Positions 1-10,369 of a stretch of DNA of 64,000 nt are shown piece by piece. The translations under genes were made by a program, and so were the position numbers. Origin of the DNA: Alphaproteobacteria bacterium (GTDB lineage Bacteria; Pseudomonadota; Alphaproteobacteria; Micavibrionales; Micavibrionaceae); NCBI GenBank assembly GCA_030424975.1, contig JAUHVY010000002.1, forward strand, positions 372,001 through 436,000, given 5' to 3'. A model generated the notes under the pieces. The model was not told the DNA's origin and made no database searches. It worked only from the letters and a program-made list of their open reading frames with translations. The first letter of the stretch is position 1; each line of letters opens with the position of its first letter.

Positions 1-952
1 GTCTGTAATCAACATTGGCATTCATAACCGCGTCCATCTGCACCCAGAAATCAGCCATGCCTTGCTGTGTTTGCAGATCATGCGAATATGCCTGTTCATA
101 CAAAAATGTAAATGATTGTGTTAATTCAGGGTCTTTATAGAGCTGCCCTTCGTAACGAATATCAGGATATTTTAACGGCAAGCCCATTGACGCGGCATGA
201 AAAACACGATCATGCGTTAACTGCGCATTCTTTTCATCTGACGGGCTGGTGTCATAATCCCCTGTCGTCATAAGATATTCATTGCCGAAATAATTAACAT
301 TATTATCCTGAAAATCTTGGTACAGAGTCGTTTGCGTCGCAGGCACAGGAAGCATTTTAATTTTATCCAGATAATCCAGCGCATTTAAAAAGCTTTGCCC
401 TTCAATATCTGCTTCATCAATTTGCGATGCCAATGTTGCACCTAATGCAGACGTATATATACCCTGCGGCTGATCCGAAAGTTGCGGAAATTCGTCTTGT
501 ATTCCCACAACAAGGGCAAAAAAGGCATCGTTCGTTGCTTCATCCCAATATCCATTTTGTTCAACGCCTTCAAAATAATTATTTGCCAGATATGCCTGAA
601 CGGTCCTTACAGCTTCTAGCGTTGATAGGTCGTCACCCTCATATTCGGGTACAGGATATCCTTCATTCTCCTCTGTGCCGGCTTCTAGAAAAAGAGGCTT
701 ATCACACTCATTAATAGCCTGAAGCACATAGGGATTGGAAACAAGCTCCATAATTTTCGGAGAGGTGTGGTTCGTATCACCAATCAAAATATAAGTATTG
801 TCTTCACACAATGATTTTAGTGTCGAAATGAAATTTTCGTATCTGTCTTCGCTTAAACGATCAGGGATTGGCTCATGCGCCTCATCAGATGTAAGCGCTG
901 TTAGCGTTGCGAATATAACAACTCCGCTCGTGACGCGACTTAGTTTACCCAT
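1..952 (-). CDS. Exported protein of unknown function, C-terminal part beyond the window (ChaN/TraB-like start)
   Basis: Reading frame open from an ATG at 952 to the left edge (about 317 codons visible, stop outside the window). AAGGTGAT lies just upstream as ribosome binding site. The N-terminus (MGKLSRVTSGVVIFATLTAL) looks like a signal peptide or anchor. Near residue 55 is the string YILIGDTNHTSP followed by ECDKPLFLEAG, which resembles the first strand of ChaN/TraB/erythromycin-esterase-like folds, where a Gly-[DE]-x-H turn binds metal or haem. That is only a local resemblance; the rest (acidic, many Tyr and Gln) matches nothing I recognise. No partner gene is visible. Confidence 0.7.
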   Translation of the reverse strand, partial: MGKLSRVTSGVVIFATLTALTSDEAHEPIPDRLSEDRYENFISTLKSLCEDNTYILIGDTNHTSPKIMELVSNPYVLQAINECDKPLFLEAGTEENEGYPVPEYEGDDLSTLEAVRTVQAYLANNYFEGVEQNGYWDEATNDAFFALVVGIQDEFPQLSDQPQGIYTSALGATLASQIDEADIEGQSFLNALDYLDKIKMLPVPATQTTLYQDFQDNNVNYFGNEYLMTTGDYDTSPSDEKNAQLTHDRVFHAASMGLPLKYPDIRYEGQLYKDPELTQSFTFLYEQAYSHDLQTQQGMADFWVQMDAVMNANVDYR

Positions 953-1019
953 AGTATCACCTTAAAAAACTTTTGGTGTTTCTATCTTAAACCATATTTT
1001 GATGCAAATAAAACTTACG

Positions 1020-1856
1020 CTATGACAAATAACCTACATGCCAATCAATATGATCATCCATAAAACTCTGAATGAAGAAATAACTATGATCATATCCGTC
1101 ATGCATACGCATCGTTAAGGCTTGGCCGGCGTTTTGGCAAGCATCTGCAAACAGATGCGATTTTAATTGCCCCTCCAAAAAATCATCGGCCTTTCCCTGA
1201 TCGATCAAAATCGGAGCATTATCACTTGCATCTTGCGCCTTGCTGACCAATGCGCAGGCATCATGATTTTGCCATTCTGCCTGATCATCACCTAGATACG
1301 CACGAAACGCCTTATGCCCCCACGGTACCTGCGACGGAGCAACTATGGGCGAAAAGGCCGAACAAGATTGAAATAATGACGGGTATTTAAAATAAAGCGT
1401 CAAGGCACCATGCCCACCCATTGAATGACCGGTAATGCTTTTACGTGGCAAAAGGGGGAGCTCACCCTCAACCAATGGCAATAAATCCTTGATGATATAA
1501 TCTTCCATTTGGAAATGCGCATCCCACGGCTCTTGGGTCGCATTGATATAAAATCCTGCGCCCTGACCAAGGTCATACGCATCATCATTCGCAACGTCGT
1601 CACCGCGTGGTGACGTATCAGGCGCGATAATTGCTACGCCCTGTTTCGCCGCATTCTGATACGCATTGGCTTTGGTCGTGAAATTATCTTCCGTGCAGGT
1701 TAACCCAGAAAGAAAAAGGATATAGGGGACATCGCCCTTCGTTGCTTGCGGCGGTAGAAAAACAGAAAATCGCATAGACGTTTTTGTCGCCTGACTGTCA
1801 TGTGAACAATATAATAACCGTCCACCATGGCATAGATGCTCTTTTTCGATCTTCAT
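1020..1856 (-). CDS. fghA: S-formylglutathione hydrolase
   Basis: 278 residues, the usual length for the esterase D family. It hydrolyses S-formylglutathione to formate and glutathione, the last step of glutathione-dependent formaldehyde oxidation in the cytosol. Seen: LSGLTCTEDNF near residue 50 (oxyanion-side segment), nucleophile elbow GHSMGG near residue 143, acidic residue in the DQGKADDFL segment and catalytic His in YDHSYFFI near the C-terminus. It follows the formaldehyde dehydrogenase gene by 19 bases on the same strand, so the two almost certainly form one operon. Confidence 0.95.
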   Translation of the reverse strand: MKIEKEHLCHGGRLLYCSHDSQATKTSMRFSVFLPPQATKGDVPYILFLSGLTCTEDNFTTKANAYQNAAKQGVAIIAPDTSPRGDDVANDDAYDLGQGAGFYINATQEPWDAHFQMEDYIIKDLLPLVEGELPLLPRKSITGHSMGGHGALTLYFKYPSLFQSCSAFSPIVAPSQVPWGHKAFRAYLGDDQAEWQNHDACALVSKAQDASDNAPILIDQGKADDFLEGQLKSHLFADACQNAGQALTMRMHDGYDHSYFFIQSFMDDHIDWHVGYLS

Positions 1857-1875
1857 TATGACATCCCCTTATGGC

Positions 1876-3027
<1,152 letters not shown>

Positions 3028-3093
3028 TTACAAAACAATGAGAAGAGCATGAAAGTGATTGTTTTTTCTCTGCCGTTTTTGTATTCATAAGCT

Positions 3094-4359
3094 ATGAGCG
3101 AAATAGTAAAAGTAACAACACTCCCGAGCGGGCTGCGTATAATCACCGATGTCGTACCAAGCGTTGAAAGCGTGGCCATTGGTGTATGGGTCGGCGTCGG
3201 CACACGTAACGAAGATCTTCAATATAACGGCGTTGCCCACATGGTTGAACACATGTTGTTCAAAGGCACAAAAACACGTAATGCATTGGATATAGCCCAA
3301 AGCATTGAAAATGTGGGCGGCCATATGAACGCCTATACCAGCCGCGAAATCACGAGCTATCACATTCATTTATTAAAACAGGAATTGCCGCTGGCGCTGG
3401 ATGTCTTATCAGATATCATTCAGAACTCTGTCATGCCCGAAGACGAAGTCGAGCGCGAGCGCGGCGTTATTTTACAAGAGATCGGCATGTGCCATGACAC
3501 ACCCGACGATATTATCTTTGATCATTATTTTGAAACGGCCTATCCGCAACAAGCACTTGGCGCGCCGATTCTAGGTAAAAACGCCATTATCGAAAACATG
3601 AATCGCGACACATTGATGCAATACGTCCGCACACATTACACGCCACACAATATGGTCATAAGCATTAGCGGTAACTTCGATGAAAACGCGCTTATTGCCG
3701 TAGCCGAAGAAAAGTTTAAAGACTTACCCGAGGGCACGGCAAGCCATCGCAACGCGGCTGCATATAAAGGCGGCGAAATCAGACAATCTCGCGACCTTGA
3801 ACAAAGCCATATTGTCCTTGGCTTTAAGGGCGTAGCACGTACAAACGATAAATATTACGCCGCACAGCTATTGGCAACCATGATGGGCGGCGGTATGTCA
3901 TCACGCCTGTTCCAAGAGGTACGTGAAAAACGCGGGCTTGTCTATTCCATCTACAGTTTCCATTCATCCTATACGGATGACGGCCAATTCGGAATTTATG
4001 CCGGAACAGGGCCTGATAAATTGCCCGAACTTATTCCCGTGGTTTGCAATGAAATAAACCGCGCAGCCACCACCATCACACAAGGTGAACTGGAACGCGC
4101 CAAAGCACAATTACGCGCATCTATCCTTATGTCCCGTGAATCCATGATGAGCCGCGCCGATCAACATGCAAAAGGTATATTAATTCGCGGCGAGATCAGA
4201 ACACCGCAAAGGGTTATTGAAACGATCAATGCGGTCAATATCGACATGATTCAAAATATTGCAAAAGACATCTTCGCAAGCACACCAACGCTGGCGGCAT
4301 TAGGCCCGCTCGGACAGCTTGAAAGCTATGATTCAATTAAAGAAAGAATTGCCGCGTAA
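3094..4359 (+). CDS. M16 family zinc peptidase, mitochondrial-processing-peptidase-like
   Basis: 421 residues, the usual size of the single-unit bacterial M16B peptidases related to the mitochondrial processing peptidase beta subunit. The inverted zinc motif HxxEH is present as HMVEHMLF near residue 50, with the distal Glu in the EVERERGVILQEI helix near 127. The C-terminal half carries the inactive-domain hallmark MGGGMSSRLFQEVREKRGLVYSIYS. No signal peptide, so cytosolic. Starts only about 100 bases from adhC on the opposite strand; the ribosome binding site is weak. Confidence 0.92.
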   Translation: MSEIVKVTTLPSGLRIITDVVPSVESVAIGVWVGVGTRNEDLQYNGVAHMVEHMLFKGTKTRNALDIAQSIENVGGHMNAYTSREITSYHIHLLKQELPLALDVLSDIIQNSVMPEDEVERERGVILQEIGMCHDTPDDIIFDHYFETAYPQQALGAPILGKNAIIENMNRDTLMQYVRTHYTPHNMVISISGNFDENALIAVAEEKFKDLPEGTASHRNAAAYKGGEIRQSRDLEQSHIVLGFKGVARTNDKYYAAQLLATMMGGGMSSRLFQEVREKRGLVYSIYSFHSSYTDDGQFGIYAGTGPDKLPELIPVVCNEINRAATTITQGELERAKAQLRASILMSRESMMSRADQHAKGILIRGEIRTPQRVIETINAVNIDMIQNIAKDIFASTPTLAALGPLGQLESYDSIKERIAA

Positions 4360-4367
4360 TATTTAAA

Positions 4368-4805
4368 CTATTGTTTAAAATCGTAGCATGGCGGCTCTAT
4401 GATTTTCATGACGCCTTTATATTTTGTCACGGCATAAACAGTCACAAGCTCGGCCTTATCTCCGCTATCGCCTTGTGTCCATGTTTGAATTTCGATGGCC
4501 CCTTCCGGCATCACTTTGAAATCGAACTTATTCATATCAAATGAATCAGACGGGTTTTTGATGCGAATATCATGAACCTCTTCTGTAAGCCATTTTTTTG
4601 AAAACTGATGATTAACTTTTGCCATGATTGGCGCGGGACAATCCGGGTGCAACAAATCTAAGAATTCGGCTTTCGACTGATTTGCATGAATATCATAAAT
4701 CTTTTGCCCGAACTCTTCTAATTCCTCAATTGCGATTGCTGCCTGTGTCACAACGGGTAAAAACAAAGATGCAAAAAACGCAATCAGAGCAAAATAATAT
4801 TTCAT
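4368..4805 (-). CDS. Small exported protein of unknown function
   Basis: 145 residues with a clear Sec signal peptide (MKYYFALIAFFASLFLPVVTQA, cleavage likely after TQA). The mature part is about 120 residues, mixed alpha/beta, with two cysteines (CPAP near 78 and CYDF close to the end) that could form a disulfide in the periplasm. I do not recognise a family. It stands alone between convergent M16 peptidase and the co-oriented yqgE gene; only 8 bases separate its stop from that of the peptidase. Confidence 0.8.
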   Translation of the reverse strand: MKYYFALIAFFASLFLPVVTQAAIAIEELEEFGQKIYDIHANQSKAEFLDLLHPDCPAPIMAKVNHQFSKKWLTEEVHDIRIKNPSDSFDMNKFDFKVMPEGAIEIQTWTQGDSGDKAELVTVYAVTKYKGVMKIIEPPCYDFKQ

Positions 4806-4865
4806 TAAAAAATTCCTGAACAGATATAAAAATACAAAAACCGTGGCACAAACTATATAATTAAT

Positions 4866-5444
4866 TCACGCATTTCCAGAGAAACTTGATAAATAGCCAG
4901 GCTCTATACCCAATTTATGAATGGCGCGCGTCCATTTGTCCGAAGGATCACCTGTAAAGATTAGCTCGGGGTCGGGATCAACAACCAACCACGCATTTTT
5001 CTGTATCTCGTCCTCTAATTGCCCTGCATCCCATCCCGCATATCCAAGCATAAAGAGTAAATCACGCGGCCCTTTACCCATTGCGACATCCTTCAGAGCA
5101 TCGACCGTGCCTGTAACACCATAAGATGTATCGATCTTCATGGTGTCGTCTCGCATAAAATCACCACTATGAAGCAAAAATCCGCGCGCCGATTCAACAG
5201 GGCCACCATACATTACAGGCAGATCAAGCTTATCAAAATTCACTTTTATATCTGATTCCACCTTGAGCTGATTCACTAATTCGTTGAATTCAATTCCCGG
5301 CATTGTGTGATTGATTACAAGCCCCATGGCGCCACCTTCATCATGCGCACAGACGAAAATGACCGCTCGATGAAAACGGGCGTCCCCCATATTGGGCATC
5401 GCGAGTAAAAGCTTGCCATTAAGGTATTTAGTGTTTTTGCTCAC
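4866..5444 (-). CDS. YqgE/AlgH family protein
   Basis: 192 residues, full length for UPF0301. Family hallmarks seen: LNGKLLLAMPNMGDARFHRAVIFVCAHDEGGAMGLVIN at the N-terminus (the first lines of every YqgE), VMYGGPVESARGFLLHS in the middle, and LLFMLGYAGWDAGQLEDEI-like segment before the C-terminus. Molecular function of the family is not settled; AlgH was named for an effect on alginate regulation in Pseudomonas. Cytosolic, monocistronic here. Confidence 0.93.
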   Translation of the reverse strand: MSKNTKYLNGKLLLAMPNMGDARFHRAVIFVCAHDEGGAMGLVINHTMPGIEFNELVNQLKVESDIKVNFDKLDLPVMYGGPVESARGFLLHSGDFMRDDTMKIDTSYGVTGTVDALKDVAMGKGPRDLLFMLGYAGWDAGQLEDEIQKNAWLVVDPDPELIFTGDPSDKWTRAIHKLGIEPGYLSSFSGNA

Positions 5445-5516
5445 CGCTTAACTGCTCCTTACTTATGCAATATAATCGCATAAAATAAGCATATGAATCA
5501 AATTTGTTTTGCGCCG

Positions 5517-6629
5517 CTATTGATATAATGCAACCGTTTGCTCGACGATTTTATGAATATCAAACTCAGCCTCAGCTTTTGCACGGCTTGCACGCTCCAT
5601 ACCTTGACGAGCGGCATGGTCTTGCAAAATAGACTCTATGGCATTTGCCGTTTCAAAGGCATCTTTCACGGGTACAAGCTTGCCGTTAATGCCATTATCA
5701 ACCGCCTCTCTGCACCCCGGATGATCGGTGGTTACTATTGCTTTTCCTGCCGCGCAAGATTCCAACAAGACACGTGGAATCCCCTCTCCGTAATATGACG
5801 GATAAACGACCAACTGCGCATCCGCCAAAAGCTCAGGCATATTCTCAACGCGCCCAAGCCATTCGGCCGAACCGTCTGAAACCATATTTTCCATTTCGGC
5901 GCGGCTAATTGCCTTGGGGTTATGCTTCGTTTCCCCTCCTGCAATTTGAAACTGCGCCTGAACGCCCTTTTGTTTTAAAATACGCGCTGCATCTACAAAA
6001 ACAGAAACACCCTTTTCATGCACCAAACGTGTCGGCATTAAAACGACAGGGTTTTCTTTGTGCTCGTCCTGAGCACGCGGCGTAAAACGATCGAGATAAA
6101 CACCGGATCCTTTAATCAATTTACAGTTCTCTGGCTTCGCGTACCCTTGCTCAACCAACAAATTTAAATCATCCGCATTTTGAAAAATTAAACTGGTATT
6201 GGGTCTGCGCATCCCAAAGGTCATAAACGGGCGCACCGCATTGCGTAAAAGCGCAGATTTCGGGTCATCACTACGGAACAGATAGCCGAGCCCCGCAATC
6301 GTATAAATCTTGCGCATATCATTATTGGCCGCTGTCGCCATAGATGCCATAAACGAATATTTCAATGTAACGACATGCATAATGTCAGGATCTTCATCCT
6401 TAACCAATTTGCGCATATCATTGACCATCTTGAGTGATGACGCCACACCAATTGCGTTCTCTGATTTTTTTAACAGATGCATGGGAAAATCAGGTGCACA
6501 TTCACGTGCACTTTCATCACCGTTGATCAGGCCGATCACGACATCATGGCCATCCGATTTTGCCTTTTCCGCAACGGCCATTCGGCTGTCCCAATCACTG
6601 GCATCAAATAAGTATAATATTTTCGACAT
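5517..6629 (-). CDS. Glycosyltransferase family 4
   Basis: About 370 residues. GT-B fold glycosyltransferase: N-terminal acceptor half, then LMPTRLVHEKGVSVFVDAARIL near residue 210 and the C-terminal donor-site pattern (YPSYYGEGIPRVLLESCAAGKAIVTTD) with the EX7E-type glutamates of the GT4/GT1 group. Similar to CapM/WbpX-type enzymes that add sugars to polysaccharide or lipid carriers at the cytosolic membrane face; the donor sugar cannot be told. The ATG at 6629 is preferred over an upstream in-frame TTG (6644), which would overlap asnB. Only 4 bases follow the asnB stop, so the two are co-transcribed. Confidence 0.9.
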   Translation of the reverse strand: MSKILYLFDASDWDSRMAVAEKAKSDGHDVVIGLINGDESARECAPDFPMHLLKKSENAIGVASSLKMVNDMRKLVKDEDPDIMHVVTLKYSFMASMATAANNDMRKIYTIAGLGYLFRSDDPKSALLRNAVRPFMTFGMRRPNTSLIFQNADDLNLLVEQGYAKPENCKLIKGSGVYLDRFTPRAQDEHKENPVVLMPTRLVHEKGVSVFVDAARILKQKGVQAQFQIAGGETKHNPKAISRAEMENMVSDGSAEWLGRVENMPELLADAQLVVYPSYYGEGIPRVLLESCAAGKAIVTTDHPGCREAVDNGINGKLVPVKDAFETANAIESILQDHAARQGMERASRAKAEAEFDIHKIVEQTVALYQ

Positions 6630-6633
6630 CTTT

Positions 6634-8577
6634 TTACTTTTCAATCCATTGTTCGCGCCAGCTCTGGAACATTAAAACACTCCATAGTCGTTGCGCGTGA
6701 TTACCGCGTCCCTTTTGATGTTGTTCCCATAAGTCACTAATCATTTTATAATCGAAATGCCCCTGTTCACGAAGCTTTTTCTCATCCAACAAATCATACG
6801 CCCAGTCTTTTAAATCATGACGCAGCCAATGCGCAATAGGGACACTAAACCCTTGCTTTGGGCGCTCAAACAACTCATCCGGAACGTATCGTTTCAAGGT
6901 TTCGCGGAGCAGCCACTTCCCTTTTCCATCCCTGATTTTCATCTCCGGCGGCAGTTGCCATACAAAATCATATATGCGCTGATCAAGCAACGGTGCACGC
7001 GCCTCTAAGCTAACAGCCATTGTCGCGCGATCAACTTTTGTCAAAACATCGCCATTCAGATAACTGATTGTATCCCAATACATCATTTGTTCGGCAAAAC
7101 TGAGCGGGCAATCTACCTGCATTTTCGGATCGACAAGCGGCACCATGCGCTCTTCGCTTACACGTGTCAGAGCCTTCGCATCTTGCCACGTACTAACCAA
7201 GCTCAGATACACATCGCTTTCCGCATTCTTCTGAAGAGCCTGCGCAAATTTATGCATATGTTCTCCGAATTGCGGGCTTTTTGGGCGAAGCTTACTCCAT
7301 TTCGCAGGGGATACAGATGCAATAACTTGAGAGAAAGGCCCACGCAAATTAGGTGGAATTTTCTGAACCGCATTCCAAACGGCAGGTCCCTTAATATGGC
7401 GGTTATATCCACCGAGCATTTCATCCCCGCCATCCCCCGACAACGCCACAGTAACAGATTCCCGTGCAAATTTTGACACCAGATAGGTCGGAATGGCAGA
7501 CGCATCGGCAAACGGCTCATCATACATTGAAGGTAATTTGCGCACGACAGACAGAGCATCCTCTGCCTTCACATACATTTCATGATGCTCTGTGCCCAAA
7601 TGTGCCGCTATTTGCTTTGCATGCTCGGCCTCGTTATAGCCCTCTTCCTCAAACCCGATCGTATAGGTCTTTACGGGCGCAGATGAATATTTTTGCATCA
7701 TGGCAACAACAGCGGAGCTATCAATACCACCTGATAAAAACGCCCCGAGCGGAACATCGGAAATCAAGCGATCTTGCACACATTGCCCCAACAGCGCATC
7801 AAACGCATCAAGCGCCTGCGCCTCATCCGTAATTGGTGTTTTACGGGCATCCTCCAATGCGGTCTTTGCCTGCCAATACGTATCGATTAAAGGTGTTAAA
7901 TTATGACCACCACGGAGCATCCGCATATCAAGCGCCATTTTACCGCCCGCAGGCAACTGCACCATATGCTCAAAAATGCTCATCGGCGCGGGAACATACC
8001 CAAAACGCATATAGGCACAAAGCGCATATTTATTCACCACTCGGCAAAAATCAGGATGCGCCATAACAGCCTTCATTTCAGAAGCAAAAACCAGTGTAGA
8101 GCCCGCCCAACCGATATAGAGCGGCTTCTTACCCATGCGATCCCTGGCAAAGAACAGCGCCTGCGCTTTTCGATCCCACAACGCAAAGGCAAACATACCG
8201 TTTAACTTGGGCAATGTATCATCAAAGCCCCATTGCTCAATCGCGGCTAATAATACTTCGGTATCACTACCGCCGTTAAAACGGTGACCAAATCCCGAAA
8301 GCTCCTCTCGCAGTTCACGAAAATTATAAATCTCGCCGTTAAAAACAATCATATAGCGCGAAGATTGCGATTCCATGGGCTGGTGGCCGGCCTCGCTCAG
8401 ATCAATAATAGATAAACGCCGATGCCCCAAGACAAGCGGCACATTCGGGTCTTGCCACACATCACCGCTGTCTGGGCCACGCAATGACAAGGCATCCGTC
8501 ATCGCCTTTGCCGCATGATGCAACGCCCCACGATCAGGACGGGGATCATAGCTAAATAAACCTGCAATACCGCACAT
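6634..8577 (-). CDS. asnB: Asparagine synthase (glutamine-hydrolysing)
   Basis: 647 residues. Begins MCGIAGLF, so Cys2 is the class II glutaminase nucleophile after Met removal; RGPDSGD and the HRRLSIIDLS and FNGEIYNF glutaminase signatures follow. The synthetase half has the PP-loop SGGIDSSAVVA near residue 268 and GDGGDEMLGGYNRH near 385. Members of this AsnB subfamily are common inside surface-polysaccharide loci, where they amidate sugars or nucleotide-sugar precursors rather than make free asparagine; being directly upstream of a glycosyltransferase favours that reading, but biosynthetic use cannot be excluded. Confidence 0.93.
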   Translation of the reverse strand: MCGIAGLFSYDPRPDRGALHHAAKAMTDALSLRGPDSGDVWQDPNVPLVLGHRRLSIIDLSEAGHQPMESQSSRYMIVFNGEIYNFRELREELSGFGHRFNGGSDTEVLLAAIEQWGFDDTLPKLNGMFAFALWDRKAQALFFARDRMGKKPLYIGWAGSTLVFASEMKAVMAHPDFCRVVNKYALCAYMRFGYVPAPMSIFEHMVQLPAGGKMALDMRMLRGGHNLTPLIDTYWQAKTALEDARKTPITDEAQALDAFDALLGQCVQDRLISDVPLGAFLSGGIDSSAVVAMMQKYSSAPVKTYTIGFEEEGYNEAEHAKQIAAHLGTEHHEMYVKAEDALSVVRKLPSMYDEPFADASAIPTYLVSKFARESVTVALSGDGGDEMLGGYNRHIKGPAVWNAVQKIPPNLRGPFSQVIASVSPAKWSKLRPKSPQFGEHMHKFAQALQKNAESDVYLSLVSTWQDAKALTRVSEERMVPLVDPKMQVDCPLSFAEQMMYWDTISYLNGDVLTKVDRATMAVSLEARAPLLDQRIYDFVWQLPPEMKIRDGKGKWLLRETLKRYVPDELFERPKQGFSVPIAHWLRHDLKDWAYDLLDEKKLREQGHFDYKMISDLWEQHQKGRGNHAQRLWSVLMFQSWREQWIEK

Positions 8578-8675
8578 GATGTTCCCTCAATCATCAAATA
8601 ACTATTCCGATTGATAAAATATAGGATTCCCTGCTAAAAGATAGTTCCGAAACATAAAAAAAGCAGACAAAGCAC

Positions 8676-8945
8676 ATGAACATAGAATTGTTTGTATCAA
8701 AAAAGGGCAAGGTTGTATTTACCTGCCACGGGGAATTTGAAAAGGAAATCAGCCAGATTTTCGTTGATTCCAATACAGGTGACGTCAGCTTCATCTTTAA
8801 ACCTGATTTACAAATCAAACATACGAATTGCACGATTGATCTTGAACTTTGCAAAAAGATCAAAAATCAATTATTCTGTGCCATAGGATATATTAAAGAC
8901 AAAAAATTAGTCGCAGCCGAATATGTGCGCTTCACATGCCGCTGA
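8676..8945 (+). CDS. Small protein of unknown function, family shared with the 9708 gene
   Basis: 89 residues, no signal peptide, predicted beta-rich. Its whole length aligns with the first ~90 residues of the protein starting at 9708: both begin M[ND]I[ED]L, have a K-x-I-x-x-I segment followed by D-x-x-x-G (DSNTGDVS / DPENGMMS) and end in a [AI]IGxIKDxK motif followed by A-x-x-V. So a small domain occurs twice within 1 kb, once alone and once with a C-terminal extension. Function unknown. Confidence 0.75.
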   Translation: MNIELFVSKKGKVVFTCHGEFEKEISQIFVDSNTGDVSFIFKPDLQIKHTNCTIDLELCKKIKNQLFCAIGYIKDKKLVAAEYVRFTCR

Positions 8946-8980
8946 TGTAACTTAATATTTTTATTTATGAGGGTGAAAAA

Positions 8981-9568
8981 ATGGAAAACACAATGGAACA
9001 GCCTGAACCACTAGCGGTAAATCCCGTTGAAACGATCATGCAAACGATTACAGATGTCGAAACGACAGCGCAATCGGTAAATGTTGAGGAAGAGATTGCC
9101 GCAACAATTGGTGTTATCAACAACCTTGTTGATACCGGATCAGTCGAAGCCGACCGCGCAGCCGAACACATGACCGCGCAACTCGTCAATGAAACACAGG
9201 CAAGCTCGAGCTATGCTACCGCGGAAAACGCGCAAACCGAAAACACCTATTTCGCTAGTGCCAGCAAGGGTGATTTACACCAAGCGGAGGCGACACATCA
9301 TAACGTTCTGAGCCATAGCGCAGAGGTCACATCTGAGGCATCAATGATGAAGGCTGCTGCCCTTGAACAGGTTGCAACCGTTCAATACGCCATTCAGGAA
9401 CAATCAGAGCGCGTTGTTGCAGGACAAGTCGAAGTTGAAAACAGAACAACAGCCGCCATTGAGCAAGAAATGAAAATCACTCAGGCGGTCGCAGAAGATG
9501 CCGCAATGGATAACAACCTTGAGGCAGAACTTGTTGCCACAGCAGAGCTTGCTTCACCAAAGGTATAA
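8981..9568 (+). CDS. Ala/Glu/Thr-rich helical protein of unknown function
   Basis: 195 residues, rich in Ala, Glu, Thr and Val with almost no aromatic residues and no cysteine; repeats of the type AE/TA/QA throughout suggest a long helical or coiled, low-complexity protein. No signal peptide or membrane segment. GAGGGTG precedes the start. It lies between the two related genes at 8676 and 9708 on the same strand and is closed by a strong rho-independent terminator, so it is probably the last gene of a two-gene unit with 8676. Family not recognised. Confidence 0.75.
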   Translation: MENTMEQPEPLAVNPVETIMQTITDVETTAQSVNVEEEIAATIGVINNLVDTGSVEADRAAEHMTAQLVNETQASSSYATAENAQTENTYFASASKGDLHQAEATHHNVLSHSAEVTSEASMMKAAALEQVATVQYAIQEQSERVVAGQVEVENRTTAAIEQEMKITQAVAEDAAMDNNLEAELVATAELASPKV

Positions 9569-9590
9569 GCCATCAAAAAATTATAAATCA

Positions 9591-9613
9591 GGGGCTGTAT
9601 CAGCCCCTTTTTT
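9591..9613 (+). terminator. Rho-independent terminator
   Basis: Perfect 7-bp stem GGGGCTG/CAGCCCC with a two- to four-base loop followed by six T. It lies just after the 8981 gene and separates it from the gene at 9708. Confidence 0.9.
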
Positions 9614-9707
9614 ATGTCTTGAGGGAAGACATGTATTTTAAGGAATTGTCCTGACCCGAATTTGTTTGATAAGATACATAATCGAAAAAATCGCAAAGGC
9701 ATAGGCA

Positions 9708-10337
9708 ATGGATATTGATCTATTGATAACACCAAACGGACAGGCAGGCCTGCTTAGCAGTGAAAACCTTGTCAAAAAGACAATCGGCATCTTGTTTGAT
9801 CCCGAAAACGGGATGATGTCTTTGGAGTTTGCCGACATGGACCACCTTGATTTAAACATTCCCGTTGAAGAAGAATTTTTCGAGCGCCTGGATCATTGCC
9901 CGCAAATTCATATCGGCGCCATCAAAGACGGAAAAATATCACAAGCCTATCAGGTGCCGTTAATGTTTGTGAATGATCCCTACCGCGCAGAGGCGTTTCA
10001 AAATCTACAACCACCATCAAAACCATTGGCAGCGTTTTATTATTTCGTTAAAAACTGTGTCCTTGGCCAACCTGTTCACCGGGATGATGCAGGAGATGAA
10101 GAAACATCAGGGTGCATTTTGGGTGACGCTGCGCCATCAGGCCTTGAATTCGCAAAACATCTTGCACGCAGACACGGCATGGAAATCGGCAATATCGCCG
10201 CGCCGCAAATGAACGCCCCCGGCATGGGGCTTGGCGGCGGCGGCAGCAGTTCAACCAGATATTACGGCGGCATCAATACCGGCAATCAATCAGGCGGTCA
10301 TTACGATAATAAGGATGATAAAGGGTCAAAAGAATAA
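9708..10337 (+). CDS. Protein of unknown function: small repeated domain plus Gly-rich tail
   Basis: 209 residues. Residues 1-90 are related to the 89-residue protein at 8676 (see there). Residues 95-150 are a second, mixed segment (FYYFVKNCVLGQPVHRDDAG) with an acidic stretch, and the last 45 residues are Gly/Ser/Asn-rich and probably disordered (GLGGGGSSSTRYYGG). No signal peptide. It has its own transcription start by position, because a terminator lies upstream. Convergent with mltG. Function unknown. Confidence 0.75.
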   Translation: MDIDLLITPNGQAGLLSSENLVKKTIGILFDPENGMMSLEFADMDHLDLNIPVEEEFFERLDHCPQIHIGAIKDGKISQAYQVPLMFVNDPYRAEAFQNLQPPSKPLAAFYYFVKNCVLGQPVHRDDAGDEETSGCILGDAAPSGLEFAKHLARRHGMEIGNIAAPQMNAPGMGLGGGGSSSTRYYGGINTGNQSGGHYDNKDDKGSKE

Positions 10338-10369
10338 ACCCAAAAGACTCAAGGCTGACCTAGGGCTAT

